A stretch of DNA of 64,000 nucleotides. It comes from Pseudomonas sp. IB20 (GTDB lineage Bacteria > Pseudomonadota > Gammaproteobacteria > Pseudomonadales > Pseudomonadaceae). The translations under genes and the position numbers were made by a program. How positions within the stretch are numbered: position 1 is the stretch's first letter; each line of letters begins with the position of its first letter. Location of the stretch: assembly GCF_009707325.1 (NCBI RefSeq), contig NZ_CP046103.1, forward strand, positions 4,598,744-4,662,743, in the 5' to 3' direction. Below the pieces are notes generated by a model. It was not told the origin of the DNA. It worked only from the letters and a program-made list of their open reading frames with translations, and did no database searches. Shown piece after piece: positions 24,268 to 31,127 of the stretch.

Positions 24268-25140
24268 ATGAGTGAGCCCACGCCGTACATTTTCGACGTC
24301 ACCACCGCCAACTTCGACCAGGCGGTTATCCAGAACTCCTTCGAAAAACCCGTACTCGTGGATTTCTGGGCCGAGTGGTGCGCGCCGTGCAAGGCGTTGA
24401 TGCCAATGTTGGCGAAAATTGCCGAGAGTTATCAGGGCGAGTTGCTGCTGGCCAAGGTCGATTGCGAGGCCGAGCAGGATATCGTCGCGCGCTTTGGCAT
24501 TCAAAGCCTGCCCACCGTGGTGCTGTTCAAGGACGGCCAGCCGGTGGATGGGTTTGCCGGGGCGCAGCCGGAGTCGGCGGTGCGGGCGATGCTGGAGCCG
24601 CATGTGCAGATGCCGCCGCCCGCTGCAGCTGACCCGCTGGAACAGGCCCAGGCGCTGTTTGCCGAAGGCCGTATCAGCGACGCCGAAGCGGTGCTGGTCG
24701 CGATGCTGGGTGAGGACAACACCAATGCCGCCGCCCTGATCCTGTACGCGCGCTGCCTGGCCGAACGCGGTGAATTGGGCGAAGCCCAGAGCGTGCTCGA
24801 CGCGGTGAAAAGCGATGATCACAAAGCCGCCCTCGCCGGGGCCAAGGCGCAAATCACCTTCCTGCGCCAGGCCGCAGACCTGCCCGACGCCGCCGACTTG
24901 AAAAGCCGCCTGGCGCAAAACCCGCAGGACGATGAAGCGGCCTACCAACTGGCGATTCAGCAACTGGCGCGCCAGCAATACGATGCGGCGCTGGAAGGCT
25001 TGCTCAAGCTGTTTATCCGCAACCGCAGCTACAGCGAAGGCCTGCCGCACAAGACCTTGCTGCAGGTGTTCGAACTGCTCGGCAATGACCACCCGCTGGT
25101 CACCGTGTACCGCCGCAAGTTGTTCGCTGCGCTGTACTAA
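24268..25140 (+). CDS. cnoX: thioredoxin-domain chaperedoxin (CnoX/YbbN family)
   Basis: A 290-residue protein with an N-terminal thioredoxin domain (residues 1-110) and a C-terminal TPR-like helical part ending PLVTVYRRKLFAALY, the CnoX/YbbN architecture. The active site is WCAPC in WAEWCAPCKAL, so both cysteines are present, unlike E. coli CnoX which has lost one. It is expected to protect proteins from oxidation and deliver them to GroEL; a real disulfide reductase activity is plausible here. The start at 24268 is chosen over 24202 because the family motif begins there. Confidence 0.88.
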   Translation: MSEPTPYIFDVTTANFDQAVIQNSFEKPVLVDFWAEWCAPCKALMPMLAKIAESYQGELLLAKVDCEAEQDIVARFGIQSLPTVVLFKDGQPVDGFAGAQPESAVRAMLEPHVQMPPPAAADPLEQAQALFAEGRISDAEAVLVAMLGEDNTNAAALILYARCLAERGELGEAQSVLDAVKSDDHKAALAGAKAQITFLRQAADLPDAADLKSRLAQNPQDDEAAYQLAIQQLARQQYDAALEGLLKLFIRNRSYSEGLPHKTLLQVFELLGNDHPLVTVYRRKLFAALY

Positions 25141-25478
25141 TCGCCGACCCAGCTGTACAGCGGCGTATCTCCGCCGCTGGCCACTTTGACCTTGGCGCTA
25201 TGGCGCAAGCGCACCAGCAGGCGTTTGCCTGATGCGGCGTCGCCGGCCAAGCCTTCCAACTGATCGAGCAATTCCAGCCCGTTGAGTTGCCCGGCCTTGC
25301 GCAACAGGTCTTGGGCGTTCTGCCACAGATCGTCGTTCTGTTTAACCGGCGCAGCGGTTGGCTCGCTCGGCATGGGCGCCGCCTGCAAGTGGGCGCCCAG
25401 TCGCGCCCAATCACCGTCGTCCAGCTCCAGGGTCAAGTCCACCGGCATGTCGCCGACGGTTCCGCGAATTCGCAACAT
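25137..25478 (-). CDS. conserved small protein of unknown function
   Basis: A 113-residue soluble acidic protein beginning MLRIRGTVGDMPVDLTLELD, with a central linker of Ala/Pro and a C-terminal half ending LYSWVGD. I do not recognise a family. The ATG at 25478 follows AGGAG by seven bases; the preceding ATG at 25484 is too close to it. It converges with the cnoX gene, overlapping its stop by three bases. Confidence 0.65.
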   Translation of the reverse strand: MLRIRGTVGDMPVDLTLELDDGDWARLGAHLQAAPMPSEPTAAPVKQNDDLWQNAQDLLRKAGQLNGLELLDQLEGLAGDAASGKRLLVRLRHSAKVKVASGGDTPLYSWVGD

Positions 25479-25560
25479 CGTCATTCTCCTGCACTTTTCT
25501 GACAGGCATGCTCCCACGTGGCTTGCGCAACGCCAAGCGGGCGGTCAAACTCTGGGGCTA

Positions 25561-25582
25561 TTGTTATAAGATCACATAACAA
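25561..25582 (+). promoter_or_regulatory. Zur-box-like palindrome before the zinc operon
   Basis: Perfect 7-bp inverted repeat TTGTTAT / ATAACAA around AAGATCAC, 26 bases before the start of the DUF2796 gene. The core TGTTATAAGATCACA closely resembles the E. coli znu operator as I recall it. The gene content behind it fits Zur control. Confidence 0.6.
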
Positions 25583-25607
25583 AACTTTCATGTTCTGGAG
25601 CCTTCTC

Positions 25608-26219
25608 ATGCGCCGTCTGCTGCTTGCTTTGCCGTTTGCCCTGTTGCCACTGGCTATCGCCCATGCCGCCGAAGAACATGATCATGACCACGCGCATGGC
25701 AGCCTCGGCGCGCATGAGCACGGCGTCGGCCGCCTCAACGCAGTGCTCGACGGTCAGGCCCTGGAGCTTGAGTTGGAAAGCCCGGCGATGAACGTGGTGG
25801 GCTTCGAACACCTGGCTACCACCGCCGCCGACAAAGCCAAGGTCGCCGCCGCACGCAAACAGCTGGAAAACCCGCTGGCCCTGTTCAAACTGCCTAAGTC
25901 CGCCGGTTGCGTGATCAGCACCGAGGAACTCAACAGCCCATTGTTCGGCGACAAGCCAGAAGCCGAGCATGACGACGACGATGACGACCACGCCACCGAC
26001 GGCAAAGGCGCGGCCGCTCACGAACATCATCACGACCACAGCGAAATCCACGCGCACTACCAATTTACGTGCGCCACACCGACTGCACTGAGCAATCTGG
26101 ACCTGAGCCAGGTGTTCAAGACCTTCCCCGCCACCCAGAAAATTCAGGTACAACTGATCGGCCCAAGCGGTCAGCAGGGTGTTGAAGCGACGGCCACCGC
26201 GGCCAGCCTGAAATTCTGA
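25608..26219 (+). CDS. DUF2796 periplasmic histidine-rich protein (ZrgA-like)
   Basis: A 203-residue secreted protein. A signal peptide ends near residue 18 (IAHA) and is followed by histidine/aspartate-rich metal-binding stretches: EEHDHDHAHG, GAHEHGVG and a second cluster HDDDDDDH ... AAHEHHHDHSE. DUF2796 proteins of the Vibrio ZrgA type are zinc-uptake components induced by zinc limitation. The ATG at 25608 has TGGAG upstream; an earlier in-frame start at 25518 lies within the promoter. It leads a four-gene operon with an ABC ATPase, permease and DUF3299 protein, matching the Zur-controlled PA4063-PA4066 order of P. aeruginosa as recalled. Confidence 0.87.
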   Translation: MRRLLLALPFALLPLAIAHAAEEHDHDHAHGSLGAHEHGVGRLNAVLDGQALELELESPAMNVVGFEHLATTAADKAKVAAARKQLENPLALFKLPKSAGCVISTEELNSPLFGDKPEAEHDDDDDDHATDGKGAAAHEHHHDHSEIHAHYQFTCATPTALSNLDLSQVFKTFPATQKIQVQLIGPSGQQGVEATATAASLKF

Positions 26220-26303
26220 TGTGAAAACCCAATCACTGTGGCGGCGCCGCTCCCACACTTGATCGGTGTCATCATCCAAATCAAACCAGACCACTGATTT
26301 CCT

Positions 26304-27014
26304 ATGACCCAAGCGTTAATCGAACTGTCTGATCTGGGCTTCAACTGGCCCGGCCACCCACAGTTGCTGGACATCCCCGCATTCCGCCTGGAAGCTGGCG
26401 AAACCCTGTTTCTCAAAGGCCCCAGCGGCAGTGGCAAAACCACTCTGCTCGGGCTTTTGGGCGGCGTGCAGAAACCCACCCGGGGCAGCATTCGCCTGCT
26501 CGGCCAGGAGCTGACCGAGCTGTCGGCCGGCGCCCGCGACCGCTTCCGCGTGGACCACACCGGCTACATTTTCCAGCAGTTCAACTTGCTGCCGTTTTTA
26601 TCAGTGCGCGAGAACGTTGAGCTGCCTTGCCACTTTTCCAAGCTGCGCGCGCAACGCGCGGTTCAGCGCCACGGCAGTGTCGACCAGGCCGCCGCGACCT
26701 TGCTCGCGCATTTGGGTTTGAAAGATAAAGACCTGCTCGAGCGCCGCGCCGACTCACTGTCCATCGGCCAACAGCAACGCGTAGCCGCCGCCCGTGCGCT
26801 GATCGGCCAACCGGAGCTGGTGATCGCCGACGAACCCACTTCGGCCCTGGACTACGACGCCCGCGAAGCTTTCATCCAGTTGTTGTTCGCCGAATGCCGC
26901 GAAGCTGGCGCCAGCCTGCTGTTTGTCAGCCATGACCAGAGCCTGGCGCCGCTGTTCGACCGCAACCTGTCGCTGACAGAACTCAATCGCGCCGCCACGC
27001 CCGCAGAGGTTTGA
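26304..27014 (+). CDS. ABC transporter ATP-binding protein (LolD/MacB type)
   Basis: A 236-residue ATPase with Walker A GPSGSGKTT (residues 39-47), Q-loop FQQFNLLPFLSV, signature LSIGQQQRV and Walker B LVIADEPTSALD. The signature has I for the usual G, a common variant in this subfamily. It pairs with the FtsX-type permease one base downstream, so the complex probably performs mechanotransmission or lipoprotein/metal-protein handling rather than direct import. Membership in the zinc operon gives its likely context. Confidence 0.9.
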   Translation: MTQALIELSDLGFNWPGHPQLLDIPAFRLEAGETLFLKGPSGSGKTTLLGLLGGVQKPTRGSIRLLGQELTELSAGARDRFRVDHTGYIFQQFNLLPFLSVRENVELPCHFSKLRAQRAVQRHGSVDQAAATLLAHLGLKDKDLLERRADSLSIGQQQRVAAARALIGQPELVIADEPTSALDYDAREAFIQLLFAECREAGASLLFVSHDQSLAPLFDRNLSLTELNRAATPAEV

Positions 27015-27015
27015 G

Positions 27016-28281
27016 ATGTATCTGTTCCGTCTAGCCATGGCCAGCCTGGCTAACCGCCGCTTTACCGCGATCCTCACCGCCTTCGCCATCGCGCTCTCAG
27101 TCTGCTTGTTGCTCGCGGTAGAACGCGTGCGCGTTGAGGCACGCAACAGTTTTGCCAGCACCATCAGCGGCACCGACCTGATCGTCGGCGCCCGCTCGGG
27201 CTCAGTCAACTTGCTGCTGTACTCGGTATTCCGCATAGGCAACGCCACCAACAACATCCGTTGGGACAGCTACGAGCACTTCGCTGCCAGCCCGCAGGTG
27301 AAATGGGCGATCCCGATTTCCCTCGGCGATTCGCACCGCGGCTACCGGGTGATGGGCACCAACGAATCCTACTTCGAGCATTACCAGTACGGCCGCAAAC
27401 AGAACCTCGAACTGGCCATCGGCCGCGCCTTCGCCACCGACCCGTTTGAAGTGGTGCTTGGTGCTGAAGTTGCCGATGCACTGCATTACAAGCTCGGCGA
27501 CAAGCTGGTGCTGGCCCATGGTGTCGCGGTGGTCAGCCTGGTGAAGCACGATGACAAACCATTCACCGTGGTCGGCATTCTGAAACGCACCGGCACCCCG
27601 GTGGACCGCACGCTGCACATCAGCCTTGGCGGGATGGAAGCCATCCATATCGACTGGCACAACGGCGTGCCCGCCCAGGGCAAAGGCCGTATCAGCGCCG
27701 ATCAGGCGCGCAATATGGACCTGACCCCGCAAGCCATCACTGCGTTTATGCTCGGGTTGAACAACAAGATCTCCACCTTTGCCCTGCAACGCGAGATCAA
27801 CGAATTCCGTGGTGAACCGATGCTGGCGATCCTGCCGGGCGTGGCGCTGCAAGAGCTGTGGAGCATGATGGGCACCGCCGAAAAGGCACTGTTTGTGATC
27901 TCGCTGTTCGTGGTGCTGACCGGTTTGATCGGCATGCTCACGGCGATCCTCACCAGCCTCAACGAACGCCGCCGCGAGATGGCGATCCTGCGCTCGGTGG
28001 GCGCACGGCCCTGGCATATCGCAACGTTGCTGATCTTCGAAGCGTTCGCCCTGGCCTTGTCCGGTGTGGTGGCGGGCGTCGGCTTGTTGTACGTGTGCAT
28101 CGCCGCGTCGCGCGGGTATTTGCAGGCCAACTATGGCCTGGACTTGCCGATGTCGTGGCCCAGCGAATATGAATGGACCTTGCTCGCCGGTATCTTGGCG
28201 GCCGCGCTGTTGATGGGCAGCGTGCCCGCGTGGCGTGCCTATCGACAATCCCTGGCCGATGGCCTGTCCATACGTTTATGA
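27016..28281 (+). CDS. ABC transporter permease (FtsX/MacB family)
   Basis: A 421-residue permease with one N-terminal membrane segment (about residues 17-37), a large periplasmic domain (about 40-280) and three C-terminal membrane segments (about 290-315, 335-365, 385-410), the FtsX/MacB topology. The coupling motif NERRREMAILRSVGARPWHI is present. It is encoded one base after its ATPase. Function in zinc-limited cells is inferred from operon context. Confidence 0.88.
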   Translation: MYLFRLAMASLANRRFTAILTAFAIALSVCLLLAVERVRVEARNSFASTISGTDLIVGARSGSVNLLLYSVFRIGNATNNIRWDSYEHFAASPQVKWAIPISLGDSHRGYRVMGTNESYFEHYQYGRKQNLELAIGRAFATDPFEVVLGAEVADALHYKLGDKLVLAHGVAVVSLVKHDDKPFTVVGILKRTGTPVDRTLHISLGGMEAIHIDWHNGVPAQGKGRISADQARNMDLTPQAITAFMLGLNNKISTFALQREINEFRGEPMLAILPGVALQELWSMMGTAEKALFVISLFVVLTGLIGMLTAILTSLNERRREMAILRSVGARPWHIATLLIFEAFALALSGVVAGVGLLYVCIAASRGYLQANYGLDLPMSWPSEYEWTLLAGILAAALLMGSVPAWRAYRQSLADGLSIRL

Positions 28282-28292
28282 GGAAGGCTTCG

Positions 28293-28814
28293 ATGCGTCG
28301 TGCCCTGTTTGCCTTGTTGCTGCTGGTGGTGGTGCCTGCCTGGGCCGAGGATCAGCCCAAGGATCTGTCCTGGCAGGAAATGATCCCGCCGGACGCGCCG
28401 CCGGAAATCCCCAATATGAAGCCGTTGCACGACCTGTCGAGCATGGCCGATGCGCTGTCGGTCGAGTCGGCGCCCGCCGTCAAGCAAGACTTGCCCAACG
28501 CGCCAGTGGTGCAGAGCCTCGACGGCAAGCACATCCGTTTGCCGGGTTACATCGTGCCGCTGGAGGTCAGCGAAGAAGGCCGCACCACCGAGTTCTTGCT
28601 GGTGCCGTATTTCGGCGCGTGCATCCATGTGCCGCCACCGCCGTCGAACCAGATCGTGCATGTGAAAAGCGAAGTCGGGGTGAAACTCGACGAGCTGTAC
28701 CAGCCGTATTGGATCGAGGGCGCGATGCAGGTCAAGCCGTCTTCGAGTGAATTGGCCGATGCCGGTTATCAGATGGACGCCGACAAGATTTATGTCTACG
28801 AACTGCAGGAATAA
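28293..28814 (+). CDS. DUF3299 periplasmic protein
   Basis: A 173-residue secreted protein with a signal peptide ending PAWA (about residue 18) and a DUF3299 domain containing VRLPGYIVPLE-like IRLPGYIVPLEVSEEG and PYFGACIHVPPPPSNQIVHV, whose conserved Cys and His could bind metal. DUF3299 proteins commonly accompany the DUF2796 zinc cluster. The ATG at 28293 is chosen because GAGGAAGG precedes it. Its last codons and stop are included in a 26-bp tandem repeat. Confidence 0.83.
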   Translation: MRRALFALLLLVVVPAWAEDQPKDLSWQEMIPPDAPPEIPNMKPLHDLSSMADALSVESAPAVKQDLPNAPVVQSLDGKHIRLPGYIVPLEVSEEGRTTEFLLVPYFGACIHVPPPPSNQIVHVKSEVGVKLDELYQPYWIEGAMQVKPSSSELADAGYQMDADKIYVYELQE

Positions 28815-28850
28815 GGCCTGTTCATTTACTGCAGGAATAAGGCCTGTTCA
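28802..28850. repeat. tandem repeat, 23-bp copies at 26-bp period, over a gene end
   Basis: ACTGCAGGAATAAGGCCTGT plus three further bases occurs at 28802-28824 and again at 28828-28850. The first copy includes the last codons and stop (TAA) of the DUF3299 gene; the second ends 9 bases before the ANR-like box of oprG. Confidence 0.95.
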
Positions 28851-28858
28851 CCCTTTCA

Positions 28859-28872
28859 TTGAGCTGAGTCAA
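28859..28872 (+). promoter_or_regulatory. ANR/FNR-like box upstream of oprG
   Basis: TTGAGCTGAGTCAA matches TTGAT-N4-ATCAA at 8 of 10 positions. Its centre (28865.5) is about 41.5 bases before a plausible start near 28907, with a weak -10-like TACCAT at 28894-28899, the class II activator spacing. oprG of P. aeruginosa is known to respond to ANR. Confidence 0.5.
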
Positions 28873-28935
28873 AGGATCGAACGGAACGATCTTTACCATT
28901 GGACGTACAACTTTTAACGTCCTCTTGGAGCTCCC

Positions 28936-29634
28936 ATGAACAAGTCTCTGCTCGGCGCGTCCCTCTTCGCGCTCGCCCTCGCCGCCCCTGTCGCACACGC
29001 TCACGAAGCGGGCGACATTCTGATTCGCGCCGGTGCAATCACCGTGAATCCGAAAGCAGACAGCAGCAGCGTGAAGGTCGACCAGGGCCCATTGGCGGGC
29101 ACCAACCTGGGCGGCAAGGCGACCATGAGCAGCGACACTCAACTGGGCCTCAACTTCGCCTACATGATCACCAATCACGTCGGTATCGAACTGCTGGCGG
29201 CCACGCCGTTCGAGCATGACGTGAAGATCAAGAACACCGCCCTGGGCGCTGCCAACGGCAAGCTCGGTACGCTGAAACACCTGCCGCCGACCTTGAGCGT
29301 CGTGTACTACCCGCTCGACAACAAATCCGCCTTCCAACCGTACGTGGGCGCCGGTATCAACTACACCTGGATCTACGACGAGCACGTCGGCAGCCGCGCC
29401 GAACAAGCTGGCTTCAGCAACTTCAAGGCCGAAAACTCCTGGGGCTGGGCCGCGCAGATCGGCGCCGACTACATGATCAACGACAAGTGGATGATCAACG
29501 CCCAGGCGCGTTACATCGACATCAGCACCAAGGCCACCGTGGACAACAACGCGCTGGGCCAAGGCACACGCGCCAAGGTCAACGTGGACGTCGACCCGAT
29601 GGTTTACATGGTCGGTATTGGCTACAAGTTCTAA
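28936..29634 (+). CDS. oprG: outer-membrane protein OprG (OmpW family)
   Basis: A 232-residue outer-membrane eight-stranded beta-barrel. A signal peptide ends at about residue 22 (VAHAHEAGD), the N-terminus AGDILIRAGAITVNP and the C-terminal strand ending GYKF with terminal phenylalanine are typical of OmpW/OprG. Members pass small hydrophobic or amphipathic molecules across the outer membrane. In P. aeruginosa the gene also follows the DUF2796-ABC-DUF3299 operon. Confidence 0.95.
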   Translation: MNKSLLGASLFALALAAPVAHAHEAGDILIRAGAITVNPKADSSSVKVDQGPLAGTNLGGKATMSSDTQLGLNFAYMITNHVGIELLAATPFEHDVKIKNTALGAANGKLGTLKHLPPTLSVVYYPLDNKSAFQPYVGAGINYTWIYDEHVGSRAEQAGFSNFKAENSWGWAAQIGADYMINDKWMINAQARYIDISTKATVDNNALGQGTRAKVNVDVDPMVYMVGIGYKF

Positions 29635-29650
29635 GCAACACGGCATAACC

Positions 29651-29755
29651 CATGTGGGAGCTGGCGTGTGTGGGAGCTGGATTGCCTGCGATAGCATCAC
29701 CTCGAGAGCCTGTCGGGCATCGCCGGCAACCCCACACAAAACCTGATCCCACATT
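29651..29755. repeat. degenerate REP pair after oprG
   Basis: CATGTGGGAGCTGG is followed 13 bases later by a second GTGTGGGAGCTGG and TGCCTGCGAT; the right arm (CATCGCCGGCAACCCCACAC, GATCCCACAT) is eroded. It separates oprG from the convergent reductase gene. Confidence 0.7.
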
Positions 29756-29769
29756 GGTTTTGTGTGGTG

Positions 29770-30654
29770 TCAGCTATGCCGATAGAACCGATCCAGCAGC
29801 GCCGGTAAACCGGCCCGCCACGCCCGTGGCTTGATGCCGAAGGTGTGCAGAATCTTCTTGCAGGCCAGCACCGCATGTTGCGGTTCATCCGCCGCATCCG
29901 GCCGTGCCGCATGGGCCTGGGCGGTGGGGGACTCGATCGCCAGCGGGTGAAAATTACGTGCTTCAGTGAGGATCGCCTGGCCCAGCGCCAACGGTGTGGT
30001 CGCCTCGTGCCCGGCGTAGTGATACGTGCCCCACAGCGGCGCCGCGCAATCAAGTTGCTTGAGCACCGAGATGATCACCCGCGCCGCGTCGTCCACCGGC
30101 GTCGGGTTACCGCGCCGATCATCGGCCATCAGCAGCTCGTCCGGCTTCTCGGCCCGGGCCAAAAAGCGCCCGAGGGTGCCGTCCACGCTGTCATCCAGCA
30201 GCCAACCAAACCGTAGCAGCACATGTTGCGGGCAAGTCGCACGCACGCTCTGTTCGATACGCCACAACGCCTGGCCGCGCAGGCCCAGGGGCACCGGCTC
30301 GTCTTTTTCGCTGTAGGCGGTGGCGCGGGAGCCATCGAACACGCGGTAGCTGGAGGGTTGCAGCAAGGTGATGTTGTGGTGCTGGCAAAGCTCGGCCAGG
30401 CGTTCGATGGCGAACTCCTGGGCAGTCAGGCGGGTTTCGCTGACCGCTTCGGCCTGGAACCAGTCGAAATAGTAGGCGAGGTTGATCAACGCATCGGGAC
30501 GAGTGTCGTCGAGCAATTGGGTGAGGCTCGCGGCATCCCAGCCGTCTTGGGGCGGTTTGGGTGCGAGGAAACCAATGTCTTCCTCTGCACCGAGGCGAAT
30601 CAGCGCCTGCCCGAGGGCATTCCCGCCGCCCAGTAACATAAGGCGCATTCGCAT
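29770..30654 (-). CDS. RmlD-like NAD(P)-dependent sugar-nucleotide reductase
   Basis: A 294-residue short-chain dehydrogenase of the extended type. The N-terminal LMLLGGGNALGQALIRLG is the nucleotide-binding glycine motif; FDGSRATAYSEKDEP and LLRFGWLL are positioned as in dTDP-4-dehydrorhamnose reductases. The catalytic Tyr-x3-Lys is not clear (the YSEKDE segment is the nearest), so true reductase activity is uncertain. It converges on oprG, as in P. aeruginosa. Confidence 0.8.
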   Translation of the reverse strand: MRMRLMLLGGGNALGQALIRLGAEEDIGFLAPKPPQDGWDAASLTQLLDDTRPDALINLAYYFDWFQAEAVSETRLTAQEFAIERLAELCQHHNITLLQPSSYRVFDGSRATAYSEKDEPVPLGLRGQALWRIEQSVRATCPQHVLLRFGWLLDDSVDGTLGRFLARAEKPDELLMADDRRGNPTPVDDAARVIISVLKQLDCAAPLWGTYHYAGHEATTPLALGQAILTEARNFHPLAIESPTAQAHAARPDAADEPQHAVLACKKILHTFGIKPRAWRAGLPALLDRFYRHS

Positions 30655-30808
30655 AGAGTGTGCAGGCCCGGTCTGTTTGGAACGATGGTTATTGTCGACG
30701 GGCGGGTAACGCCTGCCGTAGGTTTATTCCAGAATCGTTGCATTTTGCGGGTTTGTAGCGCAACCGTCACGGATAAAGTGCGGGGTTGCAACTTGGCACC
30801 GCTGGGTG

Positions 30809-31029
30809 CATATCCGTTATTTGGGTAACGGCGGCTATTGGTTCCGCTCTTACAGCGGGTCACTTTTGGAAAAGAGCCCCAAAAGTAACCAAAAGGGCTC
30901 TTGCCCCACCACTCGGCACCTCGCCTAGGCTCGGTGTGCCCTCACTCCGGCCAGCGTGGTTTAACGGGGCACCTAAGATCCGCTGTAAGAGCGGAACCAA
31001 TAGCAGCCGTTACCGCAGCAACGGATATG
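30809..31029. mobile_element. MITE-like element with 50-bp terminal inverted repeats
   Basis: The left end 30809-30858 (starting CATATCCGTT and ending CTCTTACAGCGG) is nearly the reverse complement of the right end 30980-31029. The inner 34 bases of each arm differ at one position. The 121-base centre holds nested hairpins (CACTTTTGG/CCAAAAGT and AAGAGCCC/GGGCTCTT) and no reading frame worth calling. It resembles the dispersed intergenic repeat families reported from P. fluorescens genomes. No clear target duplication is seen. Positions 30655-30808, between it and the reductase gene, hold no feature I can support. Confidence 0.8.
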
Positions 31030-31127
31030 TACTCATATCTACCTAAAAACCCCGTAAAAAGCTTAGCGCAACACAAAAAGTTGCATAGATACCTCTGCCC
31101 ATCGCGGGCAAGCCCGGCCATCACCAA

